Shown here: one piece after another, positions 1 to 4,353 of the stretch
How the letters are laid out: the number at the start of each line of letters is the position of its first letter
Position numbering within the stretch: position 1 is the first letter of the stretch
Source: Candidatus Woesearchaeota archaeon CG11_big_fil_rev_8_21_14_0_20_43_8
GTDB lineage: Archaea > Nanobdellota > Nanobdellia > Woesearchaeales > CG08-08-20-14
DNA: 7,829 nucleotides
NCBI GenBank assembly: GCA_002762705.1
Contig: PCVE01000137.1
Location: forward strand, 1 to 7,829
Reading direction: 5' to 3'
Notes under the pieces: model-generated
Database searches by the model: none
Told to the model about the DNA's origin: nothing
Seen by the model: only the letters and a program-made list of their open reading frames with translations
Translations under genes and position numbers: made by a program

Positions 1-755
1 TCGGAAAGGTATATGATCTTTTGGAAGAGAAGAAATATGATAAAATCATCGTTGACACCGCGCCTGCAAGACATGCAGTCGATTTCCTCAATATGTCGAC
101 AAGAGTTGTCAGCATGTTTGATTCGAATCTTGTCAAAGCCGTGATGTATGTCCGTACAAAATCCTCTTGGGGGAAAAAACTCATGGATATGGGAATTAAA
201 AAATTCATGAAAAAATTCAAGGAATATACAAGCCCGGAATTCATCGATGATTTCTTAGATTTCTTTGAATTATTCGATCCATTGATTGGTGGGCTTGAAG
301 AACGAGCAAGAGAGATGGAGAAGATATTAAAAGACAAAGACAAGACGATATGTTGCCTTGTCACAAGTCCAAATCAACAGGTCGTCTCTGAGACTCAATA
401 TCTTGCTAACACCCTTGACATCTTAAAATTGGGATTCGGTTACGTTGCTGTCAATAAAGTATCGACGAAAAGTGAGTTCGATGAACTGCTTCTTTCTGAC
501 CCAACCCTCATGAAAGCATTCGTGGATTCTCTGACAACGAAAGGTGTCTCGGATGAAGTTGCAAAAAGATTCATAGAAGAGAGTTTTGCCGCATCCCATC
601 TGAATTTCGCCAAGCATAGACTTGACAGAGAGACAATCAAGACACTGAAAGAGCCTATAAAGGCGCCGTTCTATGAGATCCCTACATTTGATAGAAGCGT
701 GTATCAATTAGACGCCCTTCGAGAGATAAATAAGCACTTGTTCTCAGATAGATGA
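1..755 (+). CDS. ArsA/Get3-family ATPase, 5'-truncated by window edge
   Basis: The frame is open to the left edge (first full codon at base 3), so about 250 C-terminal residues are visible and the start, P-loop and switch I lie outside. A TTG at 21 is in frame but internal. The visible part begins with a hydrophobic strand ending in DTAPARHAVDFLN, which matches the switch II signature of ArsA-type ATPases (DTAPTGHTLRLL-like). About 80 residues further, CCLVTSPNQQVVSETQYLANTLD and then VAVNKV match the family's T-x-P-x-x-x-x-V-x-E strand and the N-K/R-V nucleotide-base region. The end (PFYEIPTFDRSVYQLDAL) matches the usual closing strand. The family couples ATP hydrolysis to handling of arsenite (ArsA) or tail-anchored membrane proteins (Get3). 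No cysteine cluster for arsenite is seen, so the substrate is open. The middle (FMKKFKEY to LEERAREMEK) is helical, as expected for the client-binding subdomain. Confident of family, not of role. Confidence 0.85.
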   Translation, partial: GKVYDLLEEKKYDKIIVDTAPARHAVDFLNMSTRVVSMFDSNLVKAVMYVRTKSSWGKKLMDMGIKKFMKKFKEYTSPEFIDDFLDFFELFDPLIGGLEERAREMEKILKDKDKTICCLVTSPNQQVVSETQYLANTLDILKLGFGYVAVNKVSTKSEFDELLLSDPTLMKAFVDSLTTKGVSDEVAKRFIEESFAASHLNFAKHRLDRETIKTLKEPIKAPFYEIPTFDRSVYQLDALREINKHLFSDR

Positions 756-778
756 TGCGATTTCTTATATTGAATTAT

Positions 779-796
779 TATTGTTTTGCAACAATA
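779..796 (+). terminator. Small hairpin after the ArsA-like gene
   Basis: Seven-base-pair perfect stem TATTGTT/AACAATA with a TTGC loop, 24 nt after the stop codon in an AT-rich stretch. It may end or protect the 3' end of the ArsA-like transcript. Archaeal termination depends mainly on T-tracts, and only a TTTT run is present here, so the role is tentative. Confidence 0.3.
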
Positions 797-814
797 CAGA
801 CCAGAAATGTAGAA

Positions 815-836
815 AAAAAGCGGACCCAGGGGGACT
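815..836 (-). repeat. Second copy of the tRNA-Arg 3' end plus T-tract
   Basis: On the minus strand this 22-nt block reads AGTCCCCC, then TGGGTCCGC, then a T run. It is identical to the block at 913-934, which holds the last intron bases, the 3' half of the T-stem, the acceptor 3' strand, the discriminator and the terminator of tRNA-Arg. The copies are exactly 98 nt apart. Here the T run is seven long (813-819). The base just before the repeated block, and the rest of the tRNA, are not duplicated: upstream reads GGCGAGTGG instead of the CGAA needed for the splice-site helix. It could be a scar of integration at the tRNA 3' end, a local duplication, or an orphan 3' half. No full tRNA can be folded around it. 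Confidence 0.85.
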
Positions 837-878
837 CCACTCGCCATCTTTTTAGAAAAGCTGGACCAAAACAGTATT

Positions 879-898
879 GTACGATCAAAGGATCGTAC
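879..898. repeat. Perfect 8-bp inverted repeat between the two tRNA 3' ends
   Basis: GTACGATC and GATCGTAC flank the loop AAAG. It sits in the middle of the 98-bp interval bounded by the two copies of the tRNA 3' end, just beyond the T-tract terminator of the tRNA. As RNA it would make a stable hairpin on either strand; as DNA it could be a protein-binding palindrome. Confidence 0.7.
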
Positions 899-902
899 GA
901 GA

Positions 903-917
903 CAAGAAAAATAAAAA
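903..917 (-). terminator. T-tract terminator of tRNA-Arg
   Basis: Immediately after the discriminator and one C, the minus strand runs TTTTTATTTTTCTTG. Consecutive T-tracts are the usual archaeal intrinsic terminator for RNA genes. The downstream duplicate of the tRNA 3' end carries its own seven-T run. Confidence 0.7.
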
Positions 918-934
918 GCGGACCCAGGGGGACT
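913..934 (-). repeat. Direct-repeat copy that is part of the tRNA gene
   Basis: Partner of the block at 815-836, identical over 22 nt. This copy includes two intron bases (AG), the last T-loop base, the 3' strands of the T-stem and acceptor, and the start of the terminator. The repeat boundary therefore falls next to the 3' splice site rather than at a tRNA domain border. Confidence 0.85.
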
Positions 935-1039
935 TTCGTATTGACGCACGCGGTCATTGTCGACCTTGTCACCAATCATTCGAACCCCCGACCTACAGCT
1001 TAGAAGGCTGTCGCTCTATCCAGGCTGAGCTATGAGTCC
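919..1039 (-). tRNA. tRNA-Arg(UCU) with an intron in the T-loop
   Basis: The minus strand folds into a complete tRNA once 46 nt are removed. Acceptor GGACTCA pairs with TGGGTCC (one G-T pair) and the discriminator is G. The D-arm is GCTC/GAGC with a loop containing GG. The anticodon arm is ACAGC/GCTGT with loop CTTCTAA, so the anticodon is TCT (plus-strand 1002-1004). The variable loop is AGGTC. The T-arm after splicing is GGGGG-TTCGAAT-CCCCC. Mature length is 75 nt and CCA is not encoded. Without removing the insert the T-arm is broken, which is why a simple scan could miss or mis-call the gene. The usual archaeal intron site 37/38 is empty. A TATA box lies 27 nt before the 5' end and a T-tract follows the 3' end, so the gene looks expressed. 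It would read the AGA and AGG arginine codons, with pairing at the wobble base depending on modification. Confidence 0.93.
933..978 (-). other. 46-nt tRNA intron at position 59/60 with BHB splice motif
   Basis: On the minus strand, exon 1 ends GGGGG-TTCG-AA and the intron begins with T978. The intron ends CGAA-AG and exon 2 begins T932-CCCCC. TTCG pairs with CGAA as the four-base central helix. The flanking three-nt bulges are AAT (980-978) and AGT (934-932), cut after their second base. The T-stem GGGGG/CCCCC is the exon-side helix. The intron-side helix is ATTGGTG with CGTCAAT (two wobble pairs), next to a G/A mismatch, and an inner GGTC/GACC stem caps it. This is the geometry archaeal tRNA-splicing endonuclease recognises. 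Joining the cuts gives a perfect seven-base T-loop. Introns outside 37/38 are known in some Thermoproteota and DPANN archaea and usually need a broad-specificity endonuclease form, which this organism may therefore have. Confidence 0.9.
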
Positions 1040-1065
1040 AGTTATAGGAGTGTGATAATAGGCGG

Positions 1066-1073
1066 TATTTAAA
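1066..1073 (-). promoter_or_regulatory. TATA box of tRNA-Arg
   Basis: The minus strand reads GAAAAGG then TTTAAATA, a purine-rich BRE followed by a consensus archaeal TATA box. Its downstream edge is 27 nt from the tRNA 5' end, so transcription should begin at or near the mature 5' end. The same TTTAAATA element precedes the diadenylate cyclase gene and the small gene near 3752. Confidence 0.8.
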
Positions 1074-1080
1074 CCTTTTC

Positions 1081-1345
1081 ACTTCTAGGCTGCGTTACAA
1101 GTCATGTTTGTGAACTTTCAATTTTGACAACCCTCCTATTTTGCATGGCACCCTGGCCTATTGGGCTAGGGTGCGCTACTTGCTCTTTTATGGGCCATTT
1201 CCATCACCACATCGGACAACCAATGAAGATAAGGTGCTTGGCAAATTATCGTTCGGGCCACATTGAATGATCGGAACCCTGCAAAAAGTGTAAATAATGA
1301 GATCTAAATGATCATCTTTCGAACTTACAAAGGAGCCCACTGCCA
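1081..1345. other. Gene-free stretch between two divergent promoters
   Basis: No credible ORF or tRNA lies between the tRNA-Arg promoter and the diadenylate cyclase promoter. The middle (about 1140-1260) looks richer in G+C than the surrounding intergenic DNA and holds one strong hairpin at 1148-1174. A short palindrome ATGATCAT lies near 1310. I could not match the stretch to RNase P RNA, SRP RNA, or box C/D guide motifs. Confidence 0.5.
1148..1174. repeat. Strong 11-bp hairpin, possible small RNA
   Basis: GCACCCTGGCC pairs with GGCTAGGGTGC (one G-T pair on this strand) around the loop TATTG. On the plus strand it is followed by GCTACTTGCTCTTTTA, which has only a weak T-run. Such a stable stem in AT-rich intergenic DNA may belong to an unknown small RNA. 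There is no family match and the strand is undetermined. Confidence 0.45.
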
Positions 1346-1351
1346 GAAAGG

Positions 1352-1359
1352 TTTAAATA
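1352..1359 (+). promoter_or_regulatory. TATA box of the diadenylate cyclase gene, leaderless
   Basis: AGAAAGG (BRE-like) followed by TTTAAATA. The box ends 27 nt before the ATG at 1386 and no Shine-Dalgarno sequence lies between, so the mRNA probably starts at or within a few bases of the start codon. Confidence 0.75.
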
Positions 1360-1385
1360 GAATCCAATGACTCCTATCCGCGAAA

Positions 1386-2042
1386 ATGGTCACATCAGAA
1401 CTCTTGCTCAACAAAAGAAACGACTTAGAGCAGCTAGTAGGTCATGGACATATGGAACTGGCAGCGTATGATCTGCTCTTGCATGCAAGACTGGAATACA
1501 ATTCTGATCTAGAAAGAGCAACTGAAGAGATACTGACTGCGATGGATTGCAATTATCAAAGCGAACTGTCTGAAAAATTGACCATCAGATCAAAATTGAC
1601 TGGACTCGTCGAGACTTTCGGCCATAAGCCAGCATATATATTTGTGTTGAATTATGATAACAATATACATAAGGAACACGCTGTCTCTGCTAATTATTCA
1701 CGGGATTGCATCGGAAAACACATAACAGACAAAGAGATACTTCCTGATATGAAGAAGATCGCGTATGAAGACAATGCGATCCTGTTTGATCCAAAGGGAT
1801 ACATAGTCGCCACTAATACCATACTTGTCAATGTGGATCCATCAGACATCATCGGCGGCAGACGAGGAGGTAATGAAGAACTTGGTTTCGCAAATAAAGT
1901 TGGATCAAGGCATCATTTCGCGATCGGCGCTTCGTATCATCTTCTTGGAACTGTCGTCTATACATTGAGCGAGACCGGTCATGTCAGAAGATTTGTGCAG
2001 GGCAAGATAACTTTCTCGACTGTCGATCATGAGACAAAGTAA
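1386..2042 (+). CDS. Diadenylate cyclase (DAC/DisA_N domain), c-di-AMP synthase
   Basis: 218 residues. DAC-domain enzymes condense two ATP into cyclic di-AMP, a second messenger linked in archaea to osmotic and potassium balance (DacZ is the known archaeal form). The N-terminal 75 residues look helical and I do not recognise them. The DAC core follows: LPDMKKIAYEDNAILFDPKGYIVATNTIL (119-147) matches the strand carrying the DGA motif, and GSRHHFAIGASYHLLGTVVYTLSETG (173-198) matches the RHR motif and the closing S-E-E/x-T-G strand. The two signatures are altered: DGA is DNA (129-131) and RHR is RHH (175-177). The motif aspartate, alanine, first arginine and histidine are kept, so activity is plausible but not assured. 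No membrane segment is seen, so the protein is probably cytosolic. The ATG at 1386 is set by the TATA spacing. The gene is monocistronic, facing the tRNA divergently. Confidence 0.8.
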   Translation: MVTSELLLNKRNDLEQLVGHGHMELAAYDLLLHARLEYNSDLERATEEILTAMDCNYQSELSEKLTIRSKLTGLVETFGHKPAYIFVLNYDNNIHKEHAVSANYSRDCIGKHITDKEILPDMKKIAYEDNAILFDPKGYIVATNTILVNVDPSDIIGGRRGGNEELGFANKVGSRHHFAIGASYHLLGTVVYTLSETGHVRRFVQGKITFSTVDHETK

Positions 2043-2095
2043 AAATAGACTGTTTGAATCATCTTCTCAGGTCAATGTCCAGACCATCAATAATG

Positions 2096-2105
2096 CACTT
2101 TTTCT
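2096..2105 (+). terminator. T-tract after the diadenylate cyclase gene
   Basis: CACTTTTTCTTG lies in the 70-bp gap between the two convergent stop codons and is the only T-tract there on the plus strand. It is a plausible terminator. Confidence 0.35.
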
Positions 2106-2112
2106 TGATTAT

Positions 2113-2655
2113 CTACTGCGAATCCAGGTATTCCTTGAATGCCTCTAGAGCTTTTGACCTATGAGATATCTGGTTCTTTTCTTCTGAAGCCATCTCCGCA
2201 TATGTCTTATCATAGCCATTTGGGAGAAATATCGGATCCCAACCGAAATTATGGTCGCCACGTGGTGCGACTATCGTTCCATGCGTGACTCCTTCAAAGA
2301 CCACAGGTTCCATGCCTGGCTCGCAATAGGCGATCAAAGCCACAGCTTTGGCTTTTTTATTGTTCCATGGTTCGAGGATCTTTACCAGGCCATCGGTGCC
2401 AAGTCGCAGAAAATCTTTTATATATGGGCCAGGAAGACCTTTAAGCGCATCAAAACATAGATTTGTATCGTCGATGAACACAGGTCTCTTCAATGTATCG
2501 ACTGCAAGCCTCGCTTTTTCTGCTGCGATGAAATGAGGATCACCTTGGTACTCAGGAAGATCGATCTTCTCGTTGACAATCTCATATCCACTGAGTATCT
2601 GCCGCGCTTCTCTTAGTTTGTTTTGGTTTCCAGTCAAAAATGTGAGTCTCTTCAT
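2113..2655 (-). CDS. XTP/dITP (ITP) pyrophosphatase, eukaryotic ITPA/HAM1-like
   Basis: 180 residues from the second of two adjacent ATGs; starting at 2658 adds one Met. The frame is open further upstream, but that extension is not protein-like and crosses the promoter. The family hydrolyses ITP, dITP and XTP to monophosphates plus pyrophosphate, keeping deaminated purines out of nucleic acids. Visible motifs: LTGNQNKLREA (7-17, the S/T-G-N-x-x-K nucleotide loop), FIDDTNLCFDALKGLPGPYIKDFL (60-83), GTIVAPRGDHNFGWDPIFLPNG (126-147), YAEMASEEKNQISHRSKAL (152-170). The wording DDTxLCFxALxGLPGPYIKxFL and IVAPRG..xFGWDPxFxPxGYxxTYAEM resembles human ITPA as I recall it more than bacterial RdgB, which has DSGL and PGVYSARYA-type text. 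Length fits the family. It is transcribed divergently from the ApbE gene. Confidence 0.92.
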   Translation of the reverse strand: MKRLTFLTGNQNKLREARQILSGYEIVNEKIDLPEYQGDPHFIAAEKARLAVDTLKRPVFIDDTNLCFDALKGLPGPYIKDFLRLGTDGLVKILEPWNNKKAKAVALIAYCEPGMEPVVFEGVTHGTIVAPRGDHNFGWDPIFLPNGYDKTYAEMASEEKNQISHRSKALEAFKEYLDSQ

Positions 2656-2680
2656 CATACAGATGCTGAAAAATGATAAA

Positions 2681-2688
2681 CTATATAA
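2681..2688. promoter_or_regulatory. Symmetric TATA box shared by the ITPA-like and ApbE genes
   Basis: The sequence reads CTATATAA on plus and TTATATAG on minus. It ends 26 nt before the ApbE ATG at 2714 and 26 nt before the ITPA ATG at 2655. Each distance alone would predict a leaderless mRNA. On the minus side a GAGAAAAAAG purine run gives a good BRE; on the plus side the BRE-like GATAAA is weaker. No second TATA box fits either gene. Confidence 0.7.
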
Positions 2689-2713
2689 CTTTTTTCTCCT
2701 TTCTAGCGCAGTG

Positions 2714-3694
2714 ATGGGTATCAGACGTGTTTCATTGGTTCTTTTGGTTTTCGTATTCATATTTGCGGGCTGTTCATATGAAACTGAGAATGGACCTTCT
2801 CAGGAACTGAGTGATACTCGTACTCTAATGGGAACAGAAGTCACAATCACGATCATCACAAATGACACGACCAATGGTCATCTAGCTATCGATTCAGCAT
2901 TCGACGCGATCGGTTCTGTTGAAGACATGATGAGCTCGTACAGAAACAACAGTGAACTTTCGAGATTGAATCAGGAAAAGAAGATGGAAGTCAGCGAGCC
3001 TTTAAGTTATAACATAAAGAAATCTATACATTATTCAAATATTTCTGCTGGTGCATTCGATATCAGTATTGACCCGATCCTCAAGATATGGGACAATGTG
3101 AAATACACAGGGAAGATACCGACTGAAGAAGAAGTGAATGAGACCCTTAATGCAGTCGGGTGGAAACGGATAAATATTACTGGAGATGTTGTACAGATCG
3201 GAGATGACATGTCGCTCAATCTCGGTGGGATCGCGAAAGGCTATGCCATCGACATGGCAATAGGATCTCTTATCTCGAATAAGATAAAAGATGCGCTTGT
3301 CGATGCAGGCGGTGATATTCGGACCATCGGATCAAAAGGTGGATCACCATGGCGAATCGCTCTCCAGAACCCACGGGATAAAACACAATATCTTACCATA
3401 ATCGACTCGTTCAATGGCACAGTCGTCACATCGGGTGATTATGAAAGATATTTCATCACGGATGGAAAGAAGATCATACATATAGCCGATCCACGCACAG
3501 GATATTCGGCAGAAGGGCTGATCAGTGTGACCATCGCGACCTCGCTTCTCGCAATAGACGCCGATGCTCTTTCTACTGCGGTCTTTGTCCTTGGAAAAGA
3601 TGATGGCATGAAACTTGTTGAATCTTTGGATCATGTAGAGGCGTTGATTGTGACAGAAGACGGAGAAGTCATAAGATCATCTGGTTTTGGCTGA
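2714..3694 (+). CDS. apbE: FAD:protein FMN transferase (ApbE), predicted lipoprotein
   Basis: 326 residues. ApbE moves FMN from FAD onto a threonine of target proteins outside the membrane (for example NqrC/RnfG-type subunits), using Mg2+. The N-terminus MGIRRVSLVLLVFVFIFAGC is a basic start, a hydrophobic stretch and a lipobox (FAGC, C20). Core motifs follow: RTLMGTEVTITI (36-47), MMSSYRNNSELSRLN (72-86), GAFDISIDPILKIW (113-126), LGGIAKGYAIDMAI (170-183), LVDAGGDIRTIG (195-206), VVTSGDYERYF (237-247), HIADPRTG (256-263), and the metal-site segment AIDADALSTAVFVLG (280-294). Length is normal. The frame extends upstream to 2573 inside the opposite gene; ATG 2714 is preferred because of the signal peptide and promoter spacing, with GTG at 2711 as an alternative. 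No target protein with an obvious flavinylation motif is visible in the window. Confidence 0.94.
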   Translation: MGIRRVSLVLLVFVFIFAGCSYETENGPSQELSDTRTLMGTEVTITIITNDTTNGHLAIDSAFDAIGSVEDMMSSYRNNSELSRLNQEKKMEVSEPLSYNIKKSIHYSNISAGAFDISIDPILKIWDNVKYTGKIPTEEEVNETLNAVGWKRINITGDVVQIGDDMSLNLGGIAKGYAIDMAIGSLISNKIKDALVDAGGDIRTIGSKGGSPWRIALQNPRDKTQYLTIIDSFNGTVVTSGDYERYFITDGKKIIHIADPRTGYSAEGLISVTIATSLLAIDADALSTAVFVLGKDDGMKLVESLDHVEALIVTEDGEVIRSSGFG

Positions 3695-3719
3695 AAAAGG
3701 CACATTTCCAAGCAATAGA

Positions 3720-3727
3720 TTTAAATA
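3720..3727 (+). promoter_or_regulatory. TATA box of the small gene
   Basis: TTTAAATA, about 25 nt after the ApbE stop. Predicted transcription start is near 3750-3753, so this gene has its own promoter rather than reading through from apbE. Confidence 0.65.
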
Positions 3728-3750
3728 TTTTCTTACATACCCATAAACTG

Positions 3751-3758
3751 GGTGATCC
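3751..3758 (+). promoter_or_regulatory. Shine-Dalgarno GGTGATCC that favours the TTG start
   Basis: GGTGATCC is the exact complement of GGATCACC at the 3' end of archaeal 16S rRNA. It ends 5 nt before an in-frame TTG at 3764. It overlaps the in-frame GTG at 3752, which would instead fit a leaderless start. The long perfect match makes the TTG start more likely. Confidence 0.55.
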
Positions 3759-3763
3759 TTAGT

Positions 3764-4012
3764 TTGAAGCTAGAAAATAAGATAGTTGGATATAAATTTT
3801 ATTCTAGGGGAGTCATCATTATAAATCCTGATGGCACCGTGGAAGGACAGAAAGAACCAAAGGAAGAGATAAAAAGAGAAGAGTCCCATCCGTTGTATCC
3901 AGAACCGACAGTTGTGCCTTATGAGACTGAGATTCCAGAAAGACGGGTTCCGCCAGCATACAACCCAAAAATAGTCCCGCGGGAACAACCAAAAAGAAGA
4001 TATTTGAATTGA
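3764..4012 (+). CDS. Small proline/charge-rich protein of unknown function
   Basis: 82 residues from TTG 3764 (86 if GTG 3752 is used). I do not recognise it. The first 25-30 residues (KLENKIVGYKFYSRGVIIINPDGTVEG) look like a small beta unit ending in a turn. The rest is low-complexity: acidic/basic EPKEEIKREE, then a proline-rich tail with repeated P-x-V/Y-P patterns (YPEPTVVPYETEIPERRVPPAYNPKIVP), ending in basic KRRYLN. The tail is probably disordered and may be a binding segment. There is no signal peptide, membrane helix or metal site. A dedicated TATA box and Shine-Dalgarno sequence support it as a real gene. It lies downstream of apbE but is probably transcribed separately, so shared function should not be assumed. 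Confidence 0.65.
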   Translation: MKLENKIVGYKFYSRGVIIINPDGTVEGQKEPKEEIKREESHPLYPEPTVVPYETEIPERRVPPAYNPKIVPREQPKRRYLN

Positions 4013-4084
4013 TTTTCATTTTTTAACATCATACATTCTATACATGAAAGATTTACTCTAAAAGCATATCGAATAATGGAATGT

Positions 4085-4262
4085 CTTTGAAGGAAAGAGT
4101 GTCCAGGACACGCTGCAGAACTTTTTTAGGGGTCTGCCATCCGCCATGCGGAACCTGAAATCAGCCATTTCACGAAAGGAAGAGTCATAGGCGCTCATAG
4201 GAATGACTGGAAAAAGGGGCGAAAAAGCGTAATAAGACCTTTTTCTTCTTTTTTGCTTCTTT
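4085..4262 (+). ncRNA. Candidate structured small RNA with T-tract end
   Basis: Five short stems follow one another: GTGTC/GACAC (4099-4111), GCAGA/TCTGC (4115-4137), TCCGC/GCGGA (4140-4152), TGAAAT/ATTTCA (4156-4172) and AGTCAT/ATGACT (4183-4208). After them, 4229-4264 carries three T-tracts in a pyrimidine run, a strong archaeal-type terminator on the plus strand. A weak TATA-like TCTAAAAG lies near 4056-4063. I could not match it to RNase P, SRP RNA or guide RNA families. The ends are approximate. It could instead be a degraded gene. The opposite-strand ORF here is poor and not protein-like. Confidence 0.35.
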
Positions 4263-4305
4263 TTCCAGCTAAGCGAAATATATTTATAAGAGGGTTTCCA
4301 GGATA

Positions 4306-4314
4306 GATATATAG
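4306..4314 (+). promoter_or_regulatory. Candidate TATA box of the 4354-6197 operon
   Basis: GATATATAG lies about 40 nt before the ATG, predicting a short leader of roughly 15 nt that contains the Shine-Dalgarno sequence. A second candidate, TTTATAAG at 4283-4290, would give a leader of about 40 nt. Neither can be excluded. Confidence 0.45.
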
Positions 4315-4342
4315 TTAGTAATAACTCTATAACAAAAAAATT

Positions 4343-4348
4343 GGTGAT
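4343..4348 (+). promoter_or_regulatory. Shine-Dalgarno GGTGAT before the coiled-coil gene
   Basis: GGTGAT, complementary to ATCACC near the 16S rRNA 3' end, lies 5 nt before the ATG at 4354 and fixes that start. The same register recurs as GTGATC before the gene at 5640. Confidence 0.65.
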
Positions 4349-4353
4349 ATCGC

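Noticed and set aside
423..707. Minus-strand ORFs inside the ArsA-like gene
   Set aside because: Shadows of a clearly coding frame.
813..870. Second complete tRNA or split-tRNA 3' half
   Set aside because: Only the T-stem 3' strand, acceptor 3' strand and T-tract are present. No partner strands fold nearby, and the CGAA needed for the BHB with the known 5' exon is missing.
704..979. Minus-strand ORF of 91 codons across the tRNA region
   Set aside because: It starts inside the tRNA intron, runs through the tRNA 3' end, both repeat copies and the hairpin, and has no protein-like pattern.
752..1003. Plus-strand ORF of 83 codons antisense to the tRNA
   Set aside because: It overlaps the tRNA in antisense and the duplicated 3' ends; composition is not protein-like.
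2251..2536. Plus-strand ORFs of 62-69 codons
   Set aside because: They are antisense to the conserved motifs of the ITPA-like gene.
2573..2713. Upstream extension of the ApbE frame, and upstream extension of the ITPA frame to 2760
   Set aside because: Both run through the shared promoter into the opposite gene. The signal peptide and the nucleotide-loop motif fix the later starts.
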